This document shows, one piece after another, positions 8,077 through 16,300 of a stretch of DNA of 64,000 nucleotides; within the stretch, counting starts at the first letter, position 1; each line of letters opens with the position of its first letter. The position numbers were made by a program, and so were the translations under genes. The stretch is taken from assembly GCA_934098295.1 (NCBI GenBank), contig CAKONV010000005.1, positions 1 to 64,000 on the forward strand, in the 5' to 3' direction. Origin of the DNA: an uncultured Bacilli bacterium. Lineage in GTDB: Bacteria > Bacillota_I > Bacilli_A > ML615J-28 > CAG-313. The notes beneath the pieces are model-generated. The model ran no database searches. It was not told where the DNA came from and worked only from the letters and a program-made list of their open reading frames with translations.

Positions 8077-8824
8077 GATATTCTTTCTCCTTCTCTTTAT
8101 ATAATAAATAGTCTTTTTTACTGTAAGTATCAAATATTACTTTAAGACCTGTGTTGTTTTCTTTTAGGAATTTTCTTACCGTTTCGTAGGCTATTTTACT
8201 AGCTAAAGAAGAAGGAAAGTTATAAATTCCTGTAGCGATACAAGGAAAAGCAAGACTGTTTAGTTTCATATCTACAGCTTTTGTTAAACAAGAAAGATAA
8301 CAGTTTTTTAAATCAATAATATCTTGTTTTGTTATTATTCCAATGACCCTTGGACCTACCGTATGAAATATATATTTTGATGGTAGATTATAGCCCTTGG
8401 TTACTTCACATTCTCCATTTGGCTCTGTTTTTTTATTTTTCATTATTGATATTAAATCTCTTCTTACTTGTAACCCTGCTGCTGAATGAATTGTATTATC
8501 TACACAAGAATGCAAGGGATAGAAACAGCCTAATAATTTTTCATTGCAAGCATTAACAATAGCGTCGGCCTTTATTAATGTTATATCGCCTAAATAAATA
8601 GCAATATTAAAAGAAAACTCTATCTTATCGGCATCAATTATTTTTTTGCTTTCTAAGTTTTTTTGTAAAACTTTATCTTGAGCTAAATAATATTTTTCAC
8701 TTAAGTTGATAGGCATTGTAACATTCATCAATGCTCTTAATTTATCATGTTTGTTTTCAATTGGTACTTCTTTTAAGTTGTTTACTGCTAGCAAATAATC
8801 AATAGCTGTATCTATCTCCATCAT
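8066..8824 (-). CDS. Zinc-dependent macrodomain protein-ADP-ribose hydrolase
   Basis: Macrodomains of this type remove ADP-ribose from proteins and are found next to SirTM sirtuins. The 252-residue protein has an N-terminal helical extension of about 70 residues, then a macrodomain: GDITLIKADAIVNACN (79-94), GCFYPLHSCVDNTIHSAAG with Cys100, His105 and Cys107 as likely zinc ligands, and FPCIATGIYNFP as the second ADP-ribose loop. The spacing and the Zn motif match the SirTM-linked bacterial group. It follows the NAD(P)-binding gene by 11 bases and overlaps DUF1848 by 11. Two ATGs (8824, 8821) are adjacent; the first is used here. Confidence 0.92.
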   Translation of the reverse strand: MMEIDTAIDYLLAVNNLKEVPIENKHDKLRALMNVTMPINLSEKYYLAQDKVLQKNLESKKIIDADKIEFSFNIAIYLGDITLIKADAIVNACNEKLLGCFYPLHSCVDNTIHSAAGLQVRRDLISIMKNKKTEPNGECEVTKGYNLPSKYIFHTVGPRVIGIITKQDIIDLKNCYLSCLTKAVDMKLNSLAFPCIATGIYNFPSSLASKIAYETVRKFLKENNTGLKVIFDTYSKKDYLLYKEKEKEYHDN

Positions 8825-8835
8825 TTTTCTTTCCT

Positions 8836-9465
8836 TTATCTGCTTACGACAGATATTCTTTCTTTAATATGTTTTTCGTTTTCTATTTCATCAACTAATG
8901 CTATCGCATAATCTGCATATGAAATTTCACTTAATCCTTGTGCATTTAAAGTTAATATTTCACCGCCAAGTTTATAAGTACCAGTTCTTTTACCATCACT
9001 TACAAAGTTACAAGCAGGTGATATATATGTCCAGTTTAATGTCTTAGTTTTTCTTAAATATGCTAGTCCTTCACCATGTGACGCTGATAAGCTTTTCCAA
9101 TCATTAGGAAAATCTTCGCCCATATCTACAGTTTTTGTCATTTGTTCATCTACATAAAGACTACCAGCTCCACCTACTACAATAAGTCTTGTAGGTGTAT
9201 TTTCTAATAGATTAGCTAGATGAATCATTGCTTTCCCTATATTAGGAATAGTATCTGCAGTCCAAGCACCAAAAGCATCAACTACTACATCATAATTTTT
9301 TACATCATCCTTTGTTAAATCAAAAACATTTTTTCTTGTATTCACAAACATTACCCTTATTTTCACTTTGTCCTAAACCCGTAACCAAAAATCCACGGTT
9401 TTTTGCCTCTGTGGCAATTAAGTTTCCTTCTTTTCCGTTTGAACCAATAATTAATATTTATTCAT
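8836..9465 (-). pseudogene. NAD(P)-binding Rossmann protein (NmrA/YwnB-like), frameshifted
   Basis: The main frame from the ATG at 9366 gives 176 residues with VVVDAFGAW, RLIVVGGAGSL, the LNWTYISPA segment and ISYADYAIALVDEIE, typical of small atypical short-chain reductases such as B. subtilis YwnB. The expected N-terminal nucleotide-binding segment is present but in another frame at about 9455-9340 (LIIGSNGKEGN, then AKNRGFLVTGLG). An ATG at 9465 with AAGGAG upstream is the natural start; it hits TAA after four codons because one A seems missing from an A run, and a second opposite shift near 9320-9366 restores the frame. First gene of the operon under the promoter at 9508-9536. Confidence 0.8.
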
Positions 9466-9481
9466 TTTTATATTTCTCCTT

Positions 9482-9504
9482 GTTGTAATATTAATTGTTA
9501 CAGC
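9482..9504. promoter_or_regulatory. Operator-like inverted repeat 2 (imperfect)
   Basis: GTTGTAATA and TGTTACAGC flank five bases and match at seven of nine positions as an inverted repeat. Arm length and spacing equal those of the perfect repeat at 9524-9546, and the left arms are nearly identical. It covers the predicted transcription start of the NAD(P)-binding/macrodomain/sirtuin operon, where a bound repressor would block polymerase. Confidence 0.7.
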
Positions 9505-9507
9505 AAG

Positions 9508-9536
9508 GTTATAACAAACATCTGTTGTAATGTCAA
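9508..9536 (-). promoter_or_regulatory. Promoter of the redox/ADP-ribosylation operon
   Basis: On the minus strand TTGACA (complement of 9531-9536) is followed after exactly 17 bases by TATAAC (complement of 9508-9513), with TGT making an extended -10. This is the best promoter in the window. The -35 lies inside operator 1 and the start site inside operator 2. Confidence 0.75.
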
Positions 9537-9546
9537 GCATTACAAC
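9524..9546. promoter_or_regulatory. Operator-like inverted repeat 1 (perfect)
   Basis: GTTGTAATG and CATTACAAC are perfect 9-base inverted arms separated by TCAAG. The repeat overlaps the -35 box. Its centre is 42 bases, about four helical turns, from the centre of the second repeat, so two dimers could bind on one face of the DNA. The adjacent Rrf2-family gene is the likely binder (inference). Confidence 0.75.
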
Positions 9547-9551
9547 TCAAT

Positions 9552-9592
9552 ATATAAATAAAAAGATAATTTCTTATCTTTACTATTTATAT
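9552..9592 (-). terminator. Hairpin after the Rrf2 gene
   Basis: AAGATAA and TTATCTT pair around TTTC (about 9562-9580), and ATATAAATA/TATTTATAT can extend the stem beyond a small mismatch. It spans the Rrf2 stop codon and precedes the operon promoter, so it would separate the regulator transcript from the operon. Confidence 0.5.
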
Positions 9593-10015
9593 ATTTTGAT
9601 TTAATTTATCGATTAATTCTTTAAGAGTTGTCTTTTTTAATTGATTTTCTAAAGCTTGCTGAGCATCTATTAATTTATCATCTAATACTTTGTGAATATT
9701 TCTTCCAACTGGGCACATGTTATTAGGGTTTTCATGAAAATTAAAAAGATTATCTTTATCTACGCTTTGAGCCGCTTTATATAAATCTAGTAGGGTGATT
9801 TCATCAATCGGTTGGGCAATTTTTGCTCCTCCTGTTCCTCTAGCAATTTTAACTAATCCACCTTTTTTAAGTTGGCCTAAGATATTACGAATAATTACAG
9901 GATTAATATTTGTACTTTTAGAAAGAAATTCACTTGTTACCTTTTCTTTTTCACTGAAGCAATAAATACAAAGCATGATGTGAGTAGCAATAGTAAAACG
10001 ACTAGATATTTGCAT
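9587..10015 (-). CDS. Rrf2-family transcriptional regulator (YwnA-like)
   Basis: A 142-residue winged-helix protein. The N-terminus (SSRFTIATHIMLCIY) and TNINPVIIRNILGQLKKGGLVKIARGTGGAKIA are the typical Rrf2 DNA-binding domain and wing. The three-cysteine Fe-S cluster motif of IscR/NsrR is absent: that region has a single Cys (NMCPVGRN). It therefore resembles the cluster-free YwnA group, often paired with NAD(P)-binding proteins of the YwnB type, as here. It lies directly upstream of the operon with two inverted repeats at 9482-9546, its probable targets. AAAGGAG precedes the start. Confidence 0.92.
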   Translation of the reverse strand: MQISSRFTIATHIMLCIYCFSEKEKVTSEFLSKSTNINPVIIRNILGQLKKGGLVKIARGTGGAKIAQPIDEITLLDLYKAAQSVDKDNLFNFHENPNNMCPVGRNIHKVLDDKLIDAQQALENQLKKTTLKELIDKLNQNI

Positions 10016-10088
10016 AAAGAGCTCCTTTTTTATTTATATTTTTCCATTCTTTCTGTGATGTGTCAAATAATAGATATATTTTGAAAAT

Positions 10089-10116
10089 AAAAAAATTATG
10101 AGGATAACCTCATAAC
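10089..10116 (-). terminator. Rho-independent terminator of the small lipoprotein gene
   Basis: TTATGAGG (10096-10103) and CCTCATAA (10108-10115) form a perfect 8-bp stem with a four-base loop. On the minus strand a run of seven T follows. It isolates the Rrf2 gene from the lipoprotein gene upstream. Confidence 0.8.
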
Positions 10117-10120
10117 TTTT

Positions 10121-10501
10121 TTAAGCGAAGTCTTTCATTGCCTTATCTGTGCCATAGTATAGCCACTTACCACTTCTCTTTACATCAGTATAGTTACCAT
10201 TCTGTTTAGCATAATTAGAAAGCTTATCAAATGAATCTTTTGCTTGTGAAGATTTTTCAAATAGTACTGCTACTAATGATTCTTTTCCATCTTTGCTAGC
10301 AGCTGTAAGAACAGTTTGAACACCTTCAACTTTTGCTAATTTTAAAGCAGCAGGAATACCTTTTCCATCAGTTAATACTACATACTCTTTCTTTTCAAGT
10401 TTTTCTCTTCCAGCAGCAGCATCTTTTGGAGCACAACTAGCTAAAGTCATTACCGCAAATACCATAACAAACAAGCTAAGTACTTTAAATATTTTTTTCA
10501 T
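10121..10501 (-). CDS. Small lipoprotein of unknown function
   Basis: A 126-residue protein with a lysine-containing N-terminus, hydrophobic core and lipobox (LASC), so it should be anchored to the outer face of the membrane. The ATG at 10501 is chosen because an ATG at 10510 touches the GGAG Shine-Dalgarno directly. The mature domain contains alternating segments such as KEYVVLTDGKGIPAAL, AVLFEKSSQAKDSF and GKWLYYGTDKAMKDF, suggesting a small alpha/beta domain. I do not recognise the family. It is monocistronic, with an extended -10 at 10524-10532 and a terminator after it. Confidence 0.75.
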   Translation of the reverse strand: MKKIFKVLSLFVMVFAVMTLASCAPKDAAAGREKLEKKEYVVLTDGKGIPAALKLAKVEGVQTVLTAASKDGKESLVAVLFEKSSQAKDSFDKLSNYAKQNGNYTDVKRSGKWLYYGTDKAMKDFA

Positions 10502-10523
10502 ATCAATCATCTCCTTTGCAAAT

Positions 10524-10532
10524 ATTATAACA
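10524..10532 (-). promoter_or_regulatory. Extended -10 element of the small lipoprotein gene
   Basis: The minus strand reads TGTTATAAT about 23 bases before the ATG at 10501, leaving a very short leader that holds the AAAGGAG site. Confidence 0.5.
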
Positions 10533-10604
10533 AATTATTTTATTATTTGCAAATGATTTTGTATAAAATTAAACACTTTGTTACTTTCTGTTGATATTTC
10601 AATT

Positions 10605-11897
10605 TTAAAATAATTCTTTTCTAACAATTGTTTGATATTTGTCAGGACCAACTGAAAACATAATAACTGGAGTATTTAATAATTCTTCAATTTTTTCGAT
10701 ATATTTTTTACAATTTAAAGGTAATTCTTCATAAGATTTCACATTTGATATATCTTCATCCCAACCATCAAGTTCAATATAGTGAGGAGTGCATTCACTG
10801 AATTCGTCTATTTTAGCTTTAGGGGCATAAATCTTATTTCCTTTATATAAGTAATAGTCGCAAATTTTAAGTTTTTTTATACCTGTTAATATATCAAGTA
10901 GCATTAATGATAATCCCGTAAAGCCATTAATATTGCATGAATATTTCATGATTACCGCATCATACCAACCAATTCTTCTTGGTCTTTTTGTGGTAGCTCC
11001 GTATTCATTAGCTTTATCTCTAATTTCTTGAGCTAAAGCTAAGTCATTAGTAAGTTCAGTTGGGAAAGGTCCTTCTCCAACTCGTGTTGTATAAGCTTTT
11101 GTAATACCAACAATTTCATCTATTTTTGTTGGTCCAAGACCACTTCCAGTTACAGCTCCACCAGCCGTAGGATTACTTGAAGTTACATATGGGTATGTAC
11201 CAAAATCGATATCAAGTAATGTTCCTTGGGCGCCTTCAAACAATACTTTTTCGCCATTATCGTAAGCATCGTTAATTAGGCTTATTGTGTCAGTAACCAT
11301 TGGTCTTAATATATCAGCTATTTTTTGATATTCTTCATAACTTTTATCAAAATCAATAGGTTCATGTCCATAACGAACTAATTCTTCATTTTTTACTTTT
11401 AAGCTTTCTCTATATATATCTTTAAATTCGCTACTTACAAAATCACACATTCTAATGCCGATACGAGCTACTTTATCTGTATAAGCAGGGCCGATTCCCT
11501 TTTTAGTTGTACCAATTTTTCTAGCAGATAATTTTTCTTCCAATAAAGCATCTATCATCCTATGATAATCAAAGATAACATTTGCACGATCAGATATATA
11601 TAAATTGTTACATTTAAAGCCAGCTGCTTTAATTTCATTTAATTCTTCTACTAAAGCTTTAGGGTTAATTACACATCCATTGGCTAAAACATTTTTAATA
11701 TTATCATCAAAAATTCCCGATGGAACCAAATGTAATTTATAAGTATTATTGTTGAAAACAATTGTATGTCCGGCATTATCACCGCCAGAGTATCTTACTA
11801 CAACATTAGCTCTTAACGCAAGATAATTGGTAATTTTACCTTTACCTTCATCTCCCCAACAAGCTCCTACAACAACTACTGATTTACCTTTTTTCAT
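10605..11897 (-). CDS. purA: Adenylosuccinate synthetase
   Basis: Catalyses the GTP-dependent joining of IMP and aspartate, the first committed step to AMP. The 430-residue protein has the N-terminal GDEGKGK P-loop with the catalytic Asp, GHTIVFNN, the IMP-binding GTTKKGIGPAY, FEGAQGTLLDID and TTKRPRRIGWYD. It is complete. It follows purB by three bases, so the two AMP-branch enzymes form an operon (purB upstream, purA downstream). Confidence 0.98.
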   Translation of the reverse strand: MKKGKSVVVVGACWGDEGKGKITNYLALRANVVVRYSGGDNAGHTIVFNNNTYKLHLVPSGIFDDNIKNVLANGCVINPKALVEELNEIKAAGFKCNNLYISDRANVIFDYHRMIDALLEEKLSARKIGTTKKGIGPAYTDKVARIGIRMCDFVSSEFKDIYRESLKVKNEELVRYGHEPIDFDKSYEEYQKIADILRPMVTDTISLINDAYDNGEKVLFEGAQGTLLDIDFGTYPYVTSSNPTAGGAVTGSGLGPTKIDEIVGITKAYTTRVGEGPFPTELTNDLALAQEIRDKANEYGATTKRPRRIGWYDAVIMKYSCNINGFTGLSLMLLDILTGIKKLKICDYYLYKGNKIYAPKAKIDEFSECTPHYIELDGWDEDISNVKSYEELPLNCKKYIEKIEELLNTPVIMFSVGPDKYQTIVRKELF

Positions 11898-11900
11898 TTT

Positions 11901-13187
11901 TTACCTCCTAATGCCAACACTGTCAATTATAGCATCAACATTTTTTAAATATCTATTTAAATCAAATAATTCTTTTGCTTCCATAGCAGTTAATAAATTT
12001 TCTTTCACTACTAAATCTTTAAAAGGAATTTTTTCATTTAGAGCTTTAAATGCAAGTGGTTGGATAACATCATATGCTTGTTCTCTAATCCATCCTTTTT
12101 CAATTAGTTTACTTAAAACTGCTCCAGAAAATATTACGCCGTGTGTTATATATATATTTTCAATCATTTTATCTTCATAAACAACCAAATTATCTAGAAT
12201 ATTGTTAAATCTATTTAACATATAATCTAGTAAAGTTGTAGAATCAGCCAAAATAATTCTTTCAGCACTACTATGGGATATATCTCTTTCGTGCCATAAA
12301 ACATTATTATCTAAAGCCGTGTTGACATAAGCTTTAATAACTCTCGCACATCCACAAATGTTTTCACTACCGATGGGATTTCTTTTGTGTGGCATTGTTG
12401 ATGATCCTTTTTGTCCTTTACTAAAGCCTTCTTCAACTTCTCTTACCTCTTGACGTGATAAGTTTCTAATTTCTGTTGCCATTTTTTCTAGACAAGAAGC
12501 AATTAAGGCCAAAATAGAAATGTAATAAGCATGACGATCACGCGATAAAACCTGTGTAGAAATTTTTGCTCTTGTAAGTCCTAATTCTTCACTTACAGAT
12601 TTTTCGATATCAATGGATGTTGTAATATAATTCCCAACGGCACCACTTAATTTGCAGGCTTCTACATCTAGTCTTGCTTCTTTGAATCTATTATAATCTC
12701 TCAATAGTTCATCATACCATAAAGCAAACTTTAAACCAAAAGAAGTTATTTCGGCATGCATGCCATGAGTTCTTCCCATAATAGGTGTTTGTTTATACAT
12801 TAAGGCTTTTTTAGAAAGTGTATCAAGCATTTTTAAAATATCTTTTTCTATTTCATTATTAGCTTCTTTTAAAATTAAGCCATTAGCAGTATCTACAACA
12901 TCCGTTGATGTAAGCCCATAATGTACCCATTTTTTTTCTTCGCCAAGAGATTCTGATAACATTCTTGTAAACGCAATAACGTCATGTTTAGTTTCTTGTT
13001 CAATTTCTGAAATTCTTTTTACATCAATTTTTGCGTTTTTCTTAATTTGTTCATAATCATTTTGGGGAACAATGCCGGCTTTTACAAACGCATGAGTTGA
13101 TGCTAGTTCTACTTTTAGAAAGGAAGCAAATTTAAAATCATCGCTCCAAATCTTTTTTAAATTTGGTCTTGAATATCGCTCAATCAT
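11901..13187 (-). CDS. purB: Adenylosuccinate lyase
   Basis: Splits adenylosuccinate to AMP plus fumarate and also acts on SAICAR in purine synthesis. The 428-residue protein has the family signature SSTMPHKRNPIGSEN, the catalytic His region GRTHGMHAEITSFG and TSTDVVDTANG. The ATG at 13187 (MIERYSRP) is preferred over 13247 because AGGAG lies upstream and alignment with the family starts there. No other purine genes lie nearby, so this pair may serve salvage of IMP to AMP. Confidence 0.97.
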   Translation of the reverse strand: MIERYSRPNLKKIWSDDFKFASFLKVELASTHAFVKAGIVPQNDYEQIKKNAKIDVKRISEIEQETKHDVIAFTRMLSESLGEEKKWVHYGLTSTDVVDTANGLILKEANNEIEKDILKMLDTLSKKALMYKQTPIMGRTHGMHAEITSFGLKFALWYDELLRDYNRFKEARLDVEACKLSGAVGNYITTSIDIEKSVSEELGLTRAKISTQVLSRDRHAYYISILALIASCLEKMATEIRNLSRQEVREVEEGFSKGQKGSSTMPHKRNPIGSENICGCARVIKAYVNTALDNNVLWHERDISHSSAERIILADSTTLLDYMLNRFNNILDNLVVYEDKMIENIYITHGVIFSGAVLSKLIEKGWIREQAYDVIQPLAFKALNEKIPFKDLVVKENLLTAMEAKELFDLNRYLKNVDAIIDSVGIRR

Positions 13188-13288
13188 ACTTAATCTCCTA
13201 ATTTGTAAATCTATATATATAATACCACTTTTATATCTTTTTCTCAATTCAATTGTTTTTTTATTTGGATTTAGTTCTTCAAAAGTAA

Positions 13289-13319
13289 ATTAGCATTCTG
13301 CAAAATACAGAATGCTAAT
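13289..13319 (-). terminator. Hairpin terminator after the PFOR gene
   Basis: ATTAGCATTCTG (13289-13300) and CAGAATGCTAAT (13308-13319) are perfect 12-base arms around a seven-base loop. The minus strand continues TTACTTTTG, a weak U tract, just after the PFOR stop. Confidence 0.65.
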
Positions 13320-13342
13320 TAGTATCATTTTATAGTTTTAAA

Positions 13343-16300
13343 TTATTTTGTATAATCCATTGCTAAATATCTTTGATACATACGATATCTTCTTTGAGCT
13401 TCAGCTTTATTAGTTGCAAGTAACTTTTCAGCTTTTTCAGGATTTACACTCTTTAATTGAGCATAACGAGTTTCACCCATTAGATATTCATCGTATTTAT
13501 CCCAGTTAGGTTCTTTTGAGTCGATTTGAAGAGGATTCTTACCTTGTTCTGCAAGACGTGGGTCGAAACGAAGTAATGTCCAATAACCACATTCAACAGC
13601 AAGTTTAGCTTCTTCTTGAGATTTACCCATACCTTTTTTAACACCGTGGTTAATACATGGTGAATAAGCAATAACAATTGATGGTCCATGGTAAGATTCA
13701 GCTTCACGCATAGCTTTTAATAATTGAGCTTGGCTAGCACCATGTGATACATAAGCAACATATACATGTCCATATGAAATAGCAATAGCAGCTAAGTCTT
13801 TCTTAACACCACGTTTACCACTTGCTGTAAATTTAGCAATTGATGCAGTAGGACTTGATTTAGATGATTGACCACCAGTATTTGAATATACTTCTGTATC
13901 AAGAACTAAAATATTAATATCTTCTTGGTTAGCAATTACATGGTCTAATCCACCATAGCCAATATCATAAGCCCATCCATCACCACCAAATACCCATTGA
14001 GAACGTTTAACAAGGTGATCTTTTATAGAAAGGATACGTTTAGCATTTTCGCATTCACTCTTTTCTAGTAATGGAACTAGTTTATCAGCAACTTCTCTTG
14101 TTACTTGATAATCTTCTCTGTTTTCTAACCATTTATTCATTAATTCTTTAACTTCAGGATCAGCATCTTCTTTAGATACGCATTCTTCCATTAGAGTTGC
14201 AATTTGGTCACGTAGAGCTGTATCAGCAGCAAGCATACCGAAACCGAATTCAGCATTATCTTCAAATAATGAGTTAGCCCATGCAGGACCATGGCCTTTA
14301 GAATCTTTTGTATATGGAGAAGCAGGGAATGAACCACCATAAATTGATGAACATCCTGTTGCGTTAGCAACTACCATGTGATCACCAAATAATTGTGTTA
14401 CAAGTTTAACATATGGAGTTTCACCACATCCACCACAAGCACCAGAGAATTCAAATAATGGTTGAGCAAATTGAGAATTTTTAGCATTAGCCATCTTATC
14501 TACTAGGTTATCTTTGTATGTTACTTCATTAAAGAAATACTTAGAAACTTCAGCTTGTTTGTCATCAAGTGCTTTTTCAATTGGTACCATCTTTAATGCT
14601 TTATTAACATTACCATCTTTATCTTTCTTACCAGGACAAGTATTTACACAAACTTCACAACCAGTACAATCTAATGTAGAAATTTGAATAGAATATTTTA
14701 GTCCTTCTAAGCCTTTACCAATAGCTGGTAGAACTTTAGTTTCACTTGGAGCTTTTGCCATTTCTTCTTCAGTTGCAAGGAATGGACGAACAACAGCATG
14801 TGGACAAGCAAATGCACATTGGTTACATTGAATACAATTTTCAGAATTCCATTCAGGAACGAAGTTAGCAGTACCACGTTTTTCCCAAGCAGCAGTACCA
14901 GCAGGAAGAGTTCCATCTTCATAACCATTAAATGCTGATACAGGTAAATCATAACCTTTGATAGCATTAACAGGGTCACAAATATTCTTAACAAATTCTG
15001 GTCTTTCAGGATCAACAACTTTTTGTTCAGGAACTAACTTCTTCCAAGCAGCCTTAACTTTAATTTCTTGTAATCCAGCAGCACCTTCATCGATAGCTTT
15101 ATAGTTTAAATCAACAACAGCTTGACCTTTTTTAGAGTAAGCTTTTAAAGCATACTTTTTCATTAAATCTTTTGCTGTTTCATAAGGCATGATTTGTTCA
15201 TTTAATTTGAAGAATGCAGATTGAAGAATTGTATTAGTTCTTCCACCTAAGCCAATCTTACGTGCTAAATCGACAGCATCAATGATATAGAATTTAGCAT
15301 GTTTTTCAGCTAATTGTTTCTTGAAACTATTAGGTAAGTGTTCTTCGATTGTTTTCTTATCATGAACAGTATTTAGTAAGAAAGTACCACCATCTTTTAA
15401 GCAACTTAACATATCGTATTTTTCAACATATGCTTCAAGAGAACAAGAGATGAAATCTGCCATAGAAACTAAGTATGGAGCATTAATTGGTTTAGGACCA
15501 AAACGTAAGTGTGAACGAGTTACACCACCACTCTTCTTTGAGTCATATGCAAAGTAAGCTTGAGCGTATTGATCAGTGTTATCACCAATAATTTTAATAG
15601 TATTTTTATTAGCACCAACAGTACCATCTGAACCTAAACCGAAGAATACTAGTTCAGTAGCACCATCTAATAATTTTACTTCTTTACCAACTGGAATACT
15701 TAAATGTGTTACATCATCATCAATACCAACAGTAAAGTTAGTATGGCCTTTTTTAGCCAAGTGATTATATACAGCAATCATTTGTGAAGGAGTAGTATCT
15801 TTGCTTGATAAACCAAATCTACCACCAATAATATATGGAGCTTTACGGCCATTAAATGCTGCACAAACATCTAAGTATAATGGTTCTCCTAATGAACCAG
15901 GTTCTTTAGTACGATCTAGAACAGCAATTCTCTTTACTGTTTCTGGTAATACTTTAAATAAATATTCAGGAGCAAAAGGACGATATAAGTGAACATTTAC
16001 GCATCCAACTTTTTTACCTTTAGCATTTAAATAATCACATACTTGATGTAATGTATCACAAACTGAACCCATAGCAATAACAACATCAGTAGCATCTTTT
16101 GCACCATAGTAAACAAATGGAGCATAAGAACGGCCTGTAACTTTGCTAATTTCTTCCATATAATGAGCAACAACAGCAGGTACTTCATTATAGAATTTAT
16201 TAGATGCTTCTCTTGTTTGGAAATAAACGTCATCATTTTGAGCAGTACCACGAGTTACTGGATGTTCGAATGTTAAAGCTCTCTTACGGAATGCTTCTAA

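Noticed and set aside
8066..8133. Earlier start for the DUF1848 protein at 8133
   Set aside because: It would add 19 residues inside the macrodomain gene, without family similarity; AAGGAG lies before the ATG at 8076.
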